This document shows, piece after piece, positions 8,029-18,500 of a stretch of 64,000 nt of DNA. The position numbers and the translations under genes were made by a program. The notes beneath the pieces were generated by a model, which was not told the DNA's origin, made no database searches, and saw nothing but the letters and a program-made list of their open reading frames with translations. Origin of the DNA: Flavobacterium defluvii (GTDB lineage: Bacteria; Bacteroidota; Bacteroidia; Flavobacteriales; Flavobacteriaceae); the NCBI RefSeq assembly GCF_900129555.1, contig NZ_FQWC01000002.1, positions 248,001 through 312,000 of the forward strand, read 5' to 3'. Position 1 is the first letter of the stretch, and each line of letters opens with the position of its first letter.

Positions 8029-9102
8029 ATGAGAAAGATTAAATACAAAAAGGGAAGAAAGCTTCAGCACATAACTTTAGAATATACGGGCTCGCATAAA
8101 GAACACGAAACCGAAATGCAGCTTTTTGTATATGATGATACTGATGTTGTTGAGTATGATAAGTTTACAGTTCTGGCTTTAAATTCCTGTTTTGATTATT
8201 CTAAAAATAACTGGCTTAATGTTCACGGTTTAAACGATATTAGTTTACTTAAAACAATTGGTGCACATTTTAAATTAGACGATTTTTTACTTGCCGATAT
8301 TCTAAATACAACTAAAAGAACAAAGTTAGAAGAACAGCAAAACATTTTATTTTTTAATATTAAATCACTTTTGCCTTCTGAATATTCGGATAATATTAGT
8401 GTAGAGCAAATCAGTTTTATTCTAAAAGAAGGAATTTTAATTTCGTTTCAGGAAAAGCGAAGCGATTTTTTCACCCACATTAGAGAGCGTCTTAGAACTC
8501 ATGCCGGAATTGTAAGAACTAAAAAAGTAGATTATCTATTATATCTTCTTTTGGATGCTGTAATGGAAAACTTCTACATTACAATTGAAAATGAAGAAGA
8601 TAAGATTGAAGATTTAATCAATATGACCAAAAAAGGCGCTGATCCGGTTATTTTAGAAAAAATCGAAAACCATCGTGATAATTTAAACTTTTTAAAACGT
8701 TCGATTGTTCCGCTTCGTGATTCATTGTATTATTTAAAAACTAAAAAAGACGACGAAGACGAAAATGGTTTGATTCAGAAAGAAACATTTAATTTCTTTA
8801 TCCGACTTCATCAAAAAAGTTTAGAGCTATTAGAGCAGATAGAATCAGACATGAGCGCATTAGAAAGTGCCTCAAATTTTTATTTTTCGGAACAAAGCCG
8901 AAAAATGAATGAAATCATGAAAACCTTGACTATTATTTCAGCCATATTTATTCCGCTGACATTTATCGTTGGGGTTTATGGAATGAACTTCGAAAACATG
9001 CCGGAACTTAAAACTCAAAATGGTTATTTTGTCGTTATGGCTGTCATGTTTTTGTTGGTTATAGGGTTGATAATCTATTTCAAGAAACGACGTTGGTTTT
9101 AA
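8029..9102 (+). CDS. corA: CorA-family magnesium/cobalt transporter
   Basis: This inner-membrane divalent-cation channel has 357 residues. A long cytoplasmic domain (about 1-290) ends in an extended helical stretch. Two C-terminal transmembrane helices follow, joined by the signature YGMNFENMPE (near 317-326), and the chain ends in the basic KKRRW tail. GMN is the selectivity motif of the family. CorA members carry Mg2+, Co2+ or Ni2+, so the ion is not settled. The gene lies 44 bases before pta. An 18-bp TGACA/TGTCA palindrome upstream suggests shared control with dnaK. Confidence 0.93.
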   Translation: MRKIKYKKGRKLQHITLEYTGSHKEHETEMQLFVYDDTDVVEYDKFTVLALNSCFDYSKNNWLNVHGLNDISLLKTIGAHFKLDDFLLADILNTTKRTKLEEQQNILFFNIKSLLPSEYSDNISVEQISFILKEGILISFQEKRSDFFTHIRERLRTHAGIVRTKKVDYLLYLLLDAVMENFYITIENEEDKIEDLINMTKKGADPVILEKIENHRDNLNFLKRSIVPLRDSLYYLKTKKDDEDENGLIQKETFNFFIRLHQKSLELLEQIESDMSALESASNFYFSEQSRKMNEIMKTLTIISAIFIPLTFIVGVYGMNFENMPELKTQNGYFVVMAVMFLLVIGLIIYFKKRRWF

Positions 9103-9146
9103 TGTTTGTTTCAGATATGAAAAATTTCGAATTAATATAAAAAATT

Positions 9147-11240
9147 ATGAGTAAGGCGGTGTATATAGCCACAAGCGATCAAAACAGCGGAAAGTCGATT
9201 ATTACTCTTGGCTTGATGAGTATTTTGATTGGTAAAACGGCTAAAGTGGGGTATTTCAGACCAATAATTGAAGATTTTGTTGACGGAGAGGTTGATAATC
9301 ACATTGAGACAGTTTTGTCTTATTTTAATCTCGATATTCATTTTGAAGATGCTTATGCTATCACAAAAAGTAAATTGATTAAAAAGAAAAATAAGGGAAA
9401 GATAGGTGAGGTTTTAGACTTAATTATTGAAAAATATAAAAAGCTTGAAGAACGTTTCGATTTTGTTTTAGTTGAAGGAACAAGTTTTACAGGAGAAGGT
9501 ACTTCAATCGAACTGGATTTGAATGTTTTAATAGCAAAAAATCTCGGAATTCCAACCATTATTATTGGCTCGGGAGTTGGAAAAACCTTAGAAGAACTGG
9601 TTGACAGTTTATATCTTGTTTACGATTCTTTTAAGGTAAAAGAAGTTGAAGTTTTATCTGTATTTGCCAATAAAGTACAGCCGGAAAATATTGAACTGGT
9701 TACCAAAAGCCTTCAAAAAAGCTTGCCGCCAAGCGTGTTAATTAATACAATTCCGCTTATTTCGAGTTTAAACAATCCAACCATGCAGGAAATTGTAAAC
9801 GAACTGAATGCAAAAGTCTTGTTTGGAGAAAATTATCTGAACAATGAAATTGGTCATTTTAGTGTGGGAGCAATGCAATTGCATAATTATTTAGTTCATC
9901 TAAATAACAACGCTTTGGTGATTACACCGGGAGATCGTTCGGATATTATTCTGGGAGCTTTACAAGCTAATGAATCTGCCAATTACCCAACCATTTCCGG
10001 AATCATCTTAACAGGAAATATTGTTCCCGAAGAAAGTATTTTAAAACTAATTGAAGGACTTTCGGCTATTGTTCCGATTATTGCTGTTGATGGCGGAACT
10101 TATCACATTACAAACAGAATTGGAGCCATAAAATCAGAGATTTATGCTAACAACACGCATAAAATTGAAACCTCAATAACGACATTTGAAAAATATGTTG
10201 ATAATGACGCTTTAGCTGAAAAATTAATCACTTTTGAAGCAGAAGGCATGACGCCAAAAATGTTTCAATATAATATGGTTAAAAGAGCCAGACAGCATCG
10301 TAAACATATTGTTCTGCCAGAAGGAAACGATGATAGAATTATTATAGCAGCATCAAGACTTTTGGCAATGGATGTTGTGGATATTTCGATTATTGGAGAC
10401 AAAAAACAAATTGAAAGCAAAGTAACAGAATTGGGAATTTCGCTTGATTTCTCAAAAGTAAATATCATTAATCCAATAGAATCTGAACTTTACGAAGATT
10501 ATGCCAATACGTATTATGAGTTAAGAAAAGCTAAAAACGTAAGTATAACAATGGCAAGGGATTTAATGGAAGATGTTTCGTATTTTGGAACTATGATGGT
10601 GTACAAAGGCCATGCCGACGGAATGGTTTCTGGTGCGGCACACACAACGCAGCATACGATTTTACCAGCGCTTCAATTCATTAAAACAAAACCTAATTCA
10701 TCTGTAGTTTCATCGGTATTTTTTATGTGTTTAGAAGACAGGGTTTCTGTTTTTGGAGATTGTGCCATAAATCCGAATCCAACTGCAGAACAATTGGCAG
10801 AAATTGCGATTTCATCGGCAGAATCAAGTTCAGCTTTCGGAATTGAACCAAAAATTGCTATGCTTTCATATTCTTCAGGAGCATCAGGAAAAGGAGATGA
10901 AGTAGATAAAGTCAGAACTGCTACAGAAATTGTAAAACAAAAACGCCCGGATTTGAAAATTGAAGGCCCAATTCAATATGATGCGGCTGTAGACCGTGCC
11001 GTTGGAAAAAGCAAAATGCCGGATTCTGAAGTGGCAGGACAAGCCAGCGTACTTATTTTCCCGGATTTAAATACAGGAAATAATACATATAAAGCTGTGC
11101 AGAGAGAAACCGGAGCTTTAGCAATCGGTCCAATGTTACAAGGCTTAAATAAACCTGTAAACGATTTAAGCAGAGGCTGTACAGTTGATGATATTATTAA
11201 TACTGTTGTAATTACGGCAATTCAGGCACAAGGATTATAA
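9147..11240 (+). CDS. pta: Phosphate acetyltransferase, long form
   Basis: The enzyme interconverts acetyl-CoA and acetyl phosphate. The 697-residue product is the long, three-domain form. An N-terminal P-loop-like domain of the dethiobiotin-synthetase type covers about 1-210 (SKAVYIATSDQNSGKSIITLGL at the start). A DRTGG domain covers about 215-330, and the catalytic PTA domain runs from about 375 to the end (MVKRARQHRKHIVLPEGNDDR, later GPIQYDAAVDRAVGKSK and ALAIGPMLQGLNKPVNDLSRG). The N-terminal regions are usually regulatory. It is followed 67 bases later by ackA, the partner enzyme. Confidence 0.96.
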   Translation: MSKAVYIATSDQNSGKSIITLGLMSILIGKTAKVGYFRPIIEDFVDGEVDNHIETVLSYFNLDIHFEDAYAITKSKLIKKKNKGKIGEVLDLIIEKYKKLEERFDFVLVEGTSFTGEGTSIELDLNVLIAKNLGIPTIIIGSGVGKTLEELVDSLYLVYDSFKVKEVEVLSVFANKVQPENIELVTKSLQKSLPPSVLINTIPLISSLNNPTMQEIVNELNAKVLFGENYLNNEIGHFSVGAMQLHNYLVHLNNNALVITPGDRSDIILGALQANESANYPTISGIILTGNIVPEESILKLIEGLSAIVPIIAVDGGTYHITNRIGAIKSEIYANNTHKIETSITTFEKYVDNDALAEKLITFEAEGMTPKMFQYNMVKRARQHRKHIVLPEGNDDRIIIAASRLLAMDVVDISIIGDKKQIESKVTELGISLDFSKVNIINPIESELYEDYANTYYELRKAKNVSITMARDLMEDVSYFGTMMVYKGHADGMVSGAAHTTQHTILPALQFIKTKPNSSVVSSVFFMCLEDRVSVFGDCAINPNPTAEQLAEIAISSAESSSAFGIEPKIAMLSYSSGASGKGDEVDKVRTATEIVKQKRPDLKIEGPIQYDAAVDRAVGKSKMPDSEVAGQASVLIFPDLNTGNNTYKAVQRETGALAIGPMLQGLNKPVNDLSRGCTVDDIINTVVITAIQAQGL

Positions 11241-11307
11241 TCAATAAAAATTGAGAATTAAAAATTAAATAATAAACTAAAACCTTAGAATCTTAGCTTC
11301 TAAAAAA

Positions 11308-12492
11308 ATGAAAATACTAATTATAAATTCAGGAAGTTCATCTATTAAATACCAATTAATGGTTATGCCAACAAATGAAGTAATTTGTTCGGGAATGATT
11401 GACAGAATTGGTTTAGAAACATCCAACATTACATTTAAAACAGCGTTAAACTCTCACGAAGAAATACTGCCAATTCTTACTCATAAAGTAGGATTACAGA
11501 AAGTTGCAGATATGCTTCTTGATCCTGAAAAAGGTGTAATAAAATCAACTTCAGAAATTGCCGCAGTTGGGCACAGAGTGGTTCACGGAGGAAGTTATTT
11601 CTCTGATACAACTATAATTACTGATGAAGTAAAAGAAAAAATAAAAGAACTTTCAGAATTAGCTCCGCTTCATAATCCGGCTCATTTGGTTGGAATTAAT
11701 GTAGCCGAAGAAATTTTTGCATCGGCAAAACAAGTTGCCGTTTTTGATACCGCTTTTCATCAGACAATTCCGGTTGAAGCACATAAATATGCCATTCCAA
11801 ATTATCTTTTGACAGAGCATAAAGTGCGCGTGTATGGATTTCATGGAACGAGTCATAAATACGTTTCTGAAAAAGCAATTGGTTATTTAGAAAAGAATTC
11901 TAAAATAATAACAATTCACTTAGGAAATGGCTGTAGTATGACTGCTGTACAAGATGGAAAAAGTATAGATACAACAATGGGATTCTCTCCAGCAAATGGT
12001 TTAGTTATGGGAACCCGAGCAGGAGATATCGATCAGTCGGTAATTTTCTATATGGTAAAAAACCTGGGTTACTCTCCGGATGAAGTAAATTCTATTTTAT
12101 TAAAACAAAGCGGGATGCTTGGTTTAACAGGATACAGCGATCTTAGAGATATTGAAGCAAAAGCCGAGGAAGGAAACAAGGACTGCCAGCTTGCTTTATT
12201 GATGAATGCCTATAGAATCAAAAAAACAATTGGTTCATATGCCGCAGCTTTAAACGGATTAGACGCAATTGTATTTACTGCTGGAATTGGAGAAAATTCT
12301 TCTTATATGCGAAAATTAATCTGTACAGATATGGATTATTTCGGAATTGAAATTGACAAAGAAAAAAATCAAATTCGTTCTAAAGAAATAAGAGAAATTA
12401 ATTCAACAAATTCAATTGTAAAAGTTTTAGTTGTTCCAACTGATGAGGAATATGAAATTGCTAATCAGGTTTATCAATTATTAGAGAATTAA
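11308..12492 (+). CDS. ackA: Acetate kinase
   Basis: It converts acetyl phosphate and ADP to acetate and ATP, completing the Pta-AckA overflow and substrate-level phosphorylation route. The 394 residues match the usual length. Signatures are MKILIINSGSSSIKYQL at the start, AVGHRVVHGGSYF near 90, VYGFHGTSHKYVS near 175 and TIHLGNGCSM near 205. TAGIGENSSYMR near 325 is the ATP-site signature. The gene is co-directional with pta and closed by a terminator at 12513. Confidence 0.97.
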   Translation: MKILIINSGSSSIKYQLMVMPTNEVICSGMIDRIGLETSNITFKTALNSHEEILPILTHKVGLQKVADMLLDPEKGVIKSTSEIAAVGHRVVHGGSYFSDTTIITDEVKEKIKELSELAPLHNPAHLVGINVAEEIFASAKQVAVFDTAFHQTIPVEAHKYAIPNYLLTEHKVRVYGFHGTSHKYVSEKAIGYLEKNSKIITIHLGNGCSMTAVQDGKSIDTTMGFSPANGLVMGTRAGDIDQSVIFYMVKNLGYSPDEVNSILLKQSGMLGLTGYSDLRDIEAKAEEGNKDCQLALLMNAYRIKKTIGSYAAALNGLDAIVFTAGIGENSSYMRKLICTDMDYFGIEIDKEKNQIRSKEIREINSTNSIVKVLVVPTDEEYEIANQVYQLLEN

Positions 12493-12512
12493 ATTAAGAA
12501 AACACTTTTATG

Positions 12513-12538
12513 AGCTCCTCTAAGCAGGAGCTTTTTTT
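12513..12538 (+). terminator. Rho-independent terminator of pta-ackA
   Basis: AGCTCCT (12513-12519) pairs with AGGAGCT (12526-12532) and is followed by a T tract. It starts 20 bases after the ackA stop and separates this operon from the PUL regulator. Confidence 0.88.
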
Positions 12539-12564
12539 ATGCTTTTAGTTTAAATATTTGTCAG

Positions 12565-12572
12565 TATCTTTG
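12565..12572 (+). promoter_or_regulatory. -7 element of the PUL regulator gene
   Basis: TATCTTTG matches the Bacteroidetes -7 consensus TAnnTTTG. Transcription would start near 12580, which argues that the TTG at 12591 is the start codon and excludes an in-frame TTG at 12558. Confidence 0.5.
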
Positions 12573-12590
12573 AATTTAAATCCGAATATC

Positions 12591-15335
12591 TTGAAAACGA
12601 TACTTTTAAAATCATTTTTCTTCTTTTTCATTGCTTTTCATATTCAAGCACAAGAATTACTTCCTTTCGTAGAAAATTATAATAAATCAGATTACCAGGG
12701 CGATAATCAAATTTGGAATGTTGCTCAGGGTAAAGACAAAGCAATGTATTTTGCTAACAATCACTATTTGCTGCGATATGACGGCGTAGTTTGGGAAAAA
12801 TATTCTCTTCCAAATAAAACGATCATTCGTTCGATTTTAATTGAAGGAGATCGAATTTATTCAGGCTCATACAAAGAATTTGGATATTGGTACCGGGAAA
12901 ATGGTAAAATGCGTTACGTTTCTATTACCAAAAATCTTCGCTTATTTGCTGAAAAAGATAATGAAGAAATCTGGAAAATTTTCAGATTTAATGGTTCACT
13001 GTATTTTCAATCTTTCAACGATGTTTTTATTTATGATGGAAAAAACATCCGAAAAATTCAGTTTCCGTTTTTAATCTCTTACTGCTTTGTAGTTGATAAT
13101 AATCTATATGTTGCCTCGGTAGAAAAAGGTCTTTATAAAATGAATGGTTCTAAAATTTCAAGCCCAAAAGGCTGGGGAATTTTAAAAAACACTGTAGTTC
13201 ATGCCATCGAAAAATACAAAGGACAAACCTATATTTTTACACAAAAAAAAGGAGTTTTCATTGCTGAAAATAATACTTTAAAACCTTGGGCAAATCCTTT
13301 AAATGAAACATTAAAATCAAACGGAATTAATGTTGCCAAATTCATTAAAAACAATAAACTTGTTGTTGGCACAGGGAATAAAGGAGTTTTTATTTATGAT
13401 TTCAATACTAATACTTTTAAAAATATTGACCGAAATAATGTTTTAATGAACAATTCGGTTTTAAGTATTGGTTTCGATAAAGAAGAAGATTTATGGCTTG
13501 GTCTTGATAATGGACTTGCACACGTTGAGGTTAATTCTCCAATTTCATTCTTTTATGATAATTCTGGAATCTTAGGGTCTGTATATTCAGTTGCTACTAT
13601 TGATAAAGGTTATTTGATTGCTTCAAATCACGGAATTTTTGAATTTGATTCAGGTAATTTTAAAATGTTTCCAAATACACAAGGGCAGGGATGGAATATT
13701 ACTAAGATTAAAAATAAATATGTTATTGGCCATAATGACGGAACATTTTGTTATGAAAATGGAGTTTTAACAAAAATAAACAACGTAAGCGGCGGATGGA
13801 ATTTATCAAAAAGTACAATTAATGATACTTACTTTCAGTCTACATACAGCGGAGTTCTGGTATATAGTGATGCATTACAACTTTCACAGAGTTTGAAAAT
13901 TAATGATCTTTCAAAACCAATTAAATATGTTGCTCAGAATAAAAAGAATGAAATTTGGGCAGCTGATAATTATCGCGGACTTTACAGAGTTTTTCTTGAT
14001 GATAATTTTAAAACTCAAAAGGTTGAAAATATTACCCAGCAAAGCAAAATTACAAATGATTTTGGTGTAAAAATTTTTGAATTTAGAAATGAAATACTTT
14101 TTCTGATTAATAATGTATGGTATACGTTTAATTCTATTTCAAATAAATTAGAAGAAAATGAATTATTCAACACCAATTTCAAAAATATATCAGATGTTGT
14201 TGCTATTGACAAGGATCATTTTATGGTACTTCAGGATGGAATTTTGTATCATATTTATTCTCACGAAAATAAATTTGTTTGGAATATTATTCAGGAGAAA
14301 TATTATAAAGGAAAGCTCATTAACGAAAACCTTAGAATTTTTAGAAGTCAGAATCATTATTTATTAAATCTTGATGATGGTTTTATTTCACTTCAGTTAG
14401 GTTATGAGAATAAACAGAACAAAGGAGTAAAAGTAGAAGCTTACAATAATAATGAGTTATTAGAAAATGAAGGAAAAATTAAGCATAATACAGAACTTCG
14501 AATAAATGTTATTTCCGGAATTTATGGTGCGAGCAAACCAAACTTATTCTATCAGATTAATAAAGGGAAAAATTTCATTCCAATTTCAAATGGAGAAATA
14601 GTCCTAAATAATTTAAGCAGCGGTTCGCATTCGGTTGTAATTTATAAACATGACGGAGCTAATTATGATAAAGTTTCTAGTTTTGATTTTAGAGTTGCTC
14701 AGCCCTGGTATTTTTCTTTTTGGATGATTTTCCTTTATCTTTTAGTGATAGGAGCTGTTTTATTTTTCTATTATAAATGGAATAAACTTCGTTACACGCA
14801 AAAATTAAAATTACAGGCAGAAGAATTAAAACATCAGCGTGAAATTCTTGAAATGGAATTGAAAAAAGAGAATGAATTAAATATTCAGGAATACGAAAAA
14901 CATATTTTAGAACTAGAACTTCAAAGTAAGTCATCTGAAGTGGCAGGAAAATCTTTGTCTATAGCCAAACAAAGTGAAATGATTGAGAATATTCAAAATA
15001 TTCTCGATTCTGAGAAAGATTTTAATAAGCTAAAAAGTGAAATTAAAAAAGCAATCAAAATAAATGAAGTAAATAAACACGAATGGGAAATATTTGAAAC
15101 AAATCTTAACCAAATACATAATGAGTTTATTATAAATCTTTCTAAAAAATATCCTAATCTCACTCCAAAAGATATAAAACTGTGTGTTTACCTAAAAATG
15201 AATCTTTCTTCAAAGGAAATTGCTCCTATGATGAATATCTCTTTTAGAGGTGTAGAACTACACAGATATCGTCTTCGAAAGAAATTAAATCTAACTCAGG
15301 ATGAAAATCTGTCGAAGTTTTTATTAACTCTGTAA
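12591..15335 (+). CDS. Membrane-spanning propeller / LuxR-type regulator of the PUL
   Basis: This is a one-polypeptide sensor-regulator. The TTG at 12591 is preferred because it gives the signal peptide MKTILLKSFFFFFIAFHIQAQ and lies after the -7 element. The 914-residue chain then has a periplasmic part of about 700 residues with repeated YDG-type and W/F-rich segments, as in two-component-regulator propellers, and a Y_Y_Y-like beta-sandwich (GSHSVVIYKHDGANYDKVSSFDF). One transmembrane helix (SFWMIFLYLLVIGAVLFFYY) and a coiled coil rich in Glu, Leu and Lys follow. The C-terminal LuxR-type HTH contains LTPKDIKLCVYLKMNLSSKEIAPMMNIS. There is no histidine kinase or receiver domain. It lies just upstream of susC and I infer that it controls the PUL. 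Confidence 0.85.
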   Translation: MKTILLKSFFFFFIAFHIQAQELLPFVENYNKSDYQGDNQIWNVAQGKDKAMYFANNHYLLRYDGVVWEKYSLPNKTIIRSILIEGDRIYSGSYKEFGYWYRENGKMRYVSITKNLRLFAEKDNEEIWKIFRFNGSLYFQSFNDVFIYDGKNIRKIQFPFLISYCFVVDNNLYVASVEKGLYKMNGSKISSPKGWGILKNTVVHAIEKYKGQTYIFTQKKGVFIAENNTLKPWANPLNETLKSNGINVAKFIKNNKLVVGTGNKGVFIYDFNTNTFKNIDRNNVLMNNSVLSIGFDKEEDLWLGLDNGLAHVEVNSPISFFYDNSGILGSVYSVATIDKGYLIASNHGIFEFDSGNFKMFPNTQGQGWNITKIKNKYVIGHNDGTFCYENGVLTKINNVSGGWNLSKSTINDTYFQSTYSGVLVYSDALQLSQSLKINDLSKPIKYVAQNKKNEIWAADNYRGLYRVFLDDNFKTQKVENITQQSKITNDFGVKIFEFRNEILFLINNVWYTFNSISNKLEENELFNTNFKNISDVVAIDKDHFMVLQDGILYHIYSHENKFVWNIIQEKYYKGKLINENLRIFRSQNHYLLNLDDGFISLQLGYENKQNKGVKVEAYNNNELLENEGKIKHNTELRINVISGIYGASKPNLFYQINKGKNFIPISNGEIVLNNLSSGSHSVVIYKHDGANYDKVSSFDFRVAQPWYFSFWMIFLYLLVIGAVLFFYYKWNKLRYTQKLKLQAEELKHQREILEMELKKENELNIQEYEKHILELELQSKSSEVAGKSLSIAKQSEMIENIQNILDSEKDFNKLKSEIKKAIKINEVNKHEWEIFETNLNQIHNEFIINLSKKYPNLTPKDIKLCVYLKMNLSSKEIAPMMNISFRGVELHRYRLRKKLNLTQDENLSKFLLTL

Positions 15336-15404
15336 GATTTGAATTTATTTTTTAAGGAATTTATATTTTTCCATATCAAATTTTACATTATTACAATACA
15401 TCAT

Positions 15405-15536
15405 TACTACATCATAACGTTATGTTAAGGAAATTTATTTAACATTTATAGTGTTGATTATCATTAATATATGCTTAAATTTTAACATAATGATGTAGCT
15501 GTGTAGTAGTGGTTTTTGATGTACTACAACGTTGTA
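15405..15536. promoter_or_regulatory. Multi-palindrome control region of the PUL
   Basis: The 244-base gap before susC holds several dyads. CATAACGTTATG (15413-15424) and TACAACGTTGTA (15525-15536) are both perfect 12-bp palindromes with an AACGTT core. TGTAGTA (15502-15508) and TACTACA (15522-15528) form an inverted pair over the -33 region, and TACTACA recurs at 15405-15411. A long imperfect inverted repeat joins 15407-15428 with 15482-15498. The layout suggests several operator sites for a dimeric regulator, plausibly the adjacent LuxR-type protein. Confidence 0.5.
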
Positions 15537-15549
15537 ATTGCTTAATTTG
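15515..15549 (+). promoter_or_regulatory. Probable susC promoter
   Basis: TTTG (15515-15518) and TTAATTTG (15542-15549, seven of eight to TAnnTTTG) are 23 bases apart, within the known Bacteroidetes spacing. The -33 element falls between the TGTAGTA and TACTACA arms of the operator-like dyad. Confidence 0.4.
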
Positions 15550-15579
15550 GCTCTACTAACTTAAACGATTACAAACTGT

Positions 15580-18500
15580 ATGAAAAATTTTATTTTTAGC
15601 TTATTTGTGCTCTTATTACTGCCAGCGTATATGTCTGGGCAGGTACAGGCAATTAAAGGAAAAGTAGTTGACAGCAGCGGAATGGGAATTCCGGGAGCAG
15701 TGATTGCTTCATCCGATGCCAGAGCAACTGCTGATGCAGATTTCGACGGAAACTTTACCATCAATGCAAAACCTGGAGACATATTAAAAGTCTCTATGTT
15801 AGGTTTTGATCCAGTTTCTGTGCCGGCAACTACCGCACCAATGACAATTACTTTAAAAGAAGCAGCTGATACCGCTTTAAAAGAAGTTGTTGTAATTGGT
15901 TACGGTACAAGAAAGAAGATTGATAATACTACAGCAATTTCATCTCTTAAAGGAGAAGAAGTTGCCAAAACAAAAGTATTAAATGCTTCACAAGCTATTC
16001 AGGGTAAAGCTGCGGGGGTTCAAGTGACATCTTCTGATTTACCAGGAAGTACTCCATCTGTTGTAATTAGAGGTTTGGGTACTGCTTTAGGAGGAAGAAC
16101 ACCTCTATATATTGTTGATGGTATGGCAACAGAAAACATCAATAATATTAATACTAATGATATTACATCATATGACATTTTAAAAGATGCTTCAGCATTG
16201 GCTATTTATGGTACAAGAGCTGCGAATGGGGTTATCATTATTACTACTAAAAAAGGTAAAGGAGATAAAGTATCTGTTGAAATTGAAAGTTTTGGCGGTG
16301 TAAGATCTCCTCTTAAAAAAGTAAAAATGGCAGGTAGTAATAAATTTGCTTATTACACAAATTCGGCTTTACAGTCTACAACATTCTCTCAGGATCAGCC
16401 TGTTAATACTGACTGGTTTGATGAAATTACAAGAACAGGAAGTTATACTCAAAATAACGTGTCTATATCTGGAGCGACTGAAAACATCAAATATTTCTTT
16501 AGTTTAGGAAATTATGAGGAAAAAGCAGTTTTAAATGGATTAGATTTTGGCCGTACTACTTTTAGAAATAATAATGAATTTAAAATTTCTAAGAAATTAA
16601 CTTTAACTCAAAATTTCAGTTTAACATCAAGCAAGTCTACTCCTAAGCCTTTATCTGCTTTCACTAATGCTTACAAACAATCACCAGTAGTTCCTGTGTT
16701 TTTTCCTGATGGTAAATATGGAGTGGCTCGTGTAGGAGATGACGGTTTTGCAAGTGAAACAGGAAACTCAATAAATAATGTTGGAAATCCGGTTGCTCAA
16801 TTAGATTTCTTTGACGAACAACAACGTAGTGTTATGTTGCAAGGAGGATTGAAATTAGATTATGATATTTTACCTTCTTTAAAATTTACTTCTCAATTTA
16901 ATGGAGAATATTATACATGGAAACAGTATAATTTTGATGACACTAAAAATATTTGGCTAGCAGCAAATCCTAATAAAGTATCAAGTGATTACGAAAAAGA
17001 ATTTCCAACTGCTAATATCAATTTATTGACAAAAGGAAGAGAGCAATATTATAACTGGAGTTTGTCTAATTACTTAACTTATAATAAGGTATTCAACGAA
17101 ATTCACGACATTGAAGTTACAGCAGGTGTTGAAACTTATGTAAAAGGAGCAAGAGAGAAATTGACAATAAAAAGAAAGAATGTAAATGAAGATTCTAATT
17201 ATTGGTCTCTAAAAGATGTTGAGTATGCTACTAATGTAACAAGTTATAAAGATGAGGTTTTCAACGAAACAAAATTAGCTTCTTACTTAGGTCGTTTCCA
17301 ATATAAATTAATGGATAGATATTTAGTAACGGGAACTGTTAGACGTGACGGATCTTCAAACTTTGCAAAAGGTTATCGTTGGGGAACTTTCCCGGCTTTT
17401 GGTGCTGGATGGATTATTTCTAAAGAAGCTTTCTTAGCAGACTCTAAAGTAGTTAATTTATTAAAATTAAGAGGAAGCTGGGGTAAATTAGGAAATCAAA
17501 ATGTACCTCTTAACAGCCAAGGGTATACTTCTGGTTTAAATGCTTACTTAGGAGGTTCTATTTTGTATGAAGGAACAACAATTAGTTCTCAAATCGATCC
17601 AAGTTTATCTTGGGAAATCACAGAAGAAACTTCTGCCGGTTTTGATATCGAACTGTTAGATAACAGATTAAAAGGAACATTTGACGTGTATGATAAAAAT
17701 ACTAATAATGTAATTTTAAATACAAAACCATACATGTCATCAGGAATTACTACAGCTTCACCTGCACACGTTGGAGAAGTATCTAACAAAGGATACGAAA
17801 TCTCTTTACGTTGGGATGATAAAATCAATGATGATTTCAGTTATTGGATTGGAGGTAACTTTTCTCAAAATAAAAACGAACTTACTGGTTTAAAAAATGT
17901 TGTTTTATCACCAGTTATTGGAGGAGGATTAGGTAACGGTCAGGATACTAAATTATTGGATAATACTACTGTTGGTCAGCCATTAGGAAGTTTTTATATT
18001 TACCAATATGCTGGTTTTGATACAGCAACAGGAAAGATGTTGTATTATAATGCAGCTGGTGATAAAGTAACTCAGGATGCTTTAAGTGCTACTGCCGATA
18101 AAAAATATGTAGGGTCAAGTTTACCAAAAACAAATTACGGAGTTAGTGTAGGATTTAATTACAAAAACTTTGATTTTTCTGTAGATGGTTACGGTACAGG
18201 TGGTGCAAAAGTATACAATGGTAAAAAAGCACAGCGTTTTTACGGAGAAAACATCGAAAATTCAATTGCAACAGATTTTTGGACACCAAATAATATAACA
18301 GCTTCAAATCCTGCACCATTCAATCAAGTACCAGTTGCTTCAACTTACTATTTAGAGTCAGGTGATTTCTTTAGAATCAATAATATTACATTAGGATACA
18401 AACTGCCATTACAAGAAAACAGTTTCATTAATGCATGTAGAATTTATGTAAATGCTATTAACCCATTTATTACACAAAAATTCTCAGGATTCTCACCAGA

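Noticed and set aside
12558..12590. TTG at 12558 as the regulator start
   Set aside because: It precedes the -7 element and adds 11 residues before an otherwise ideal signal peptide.
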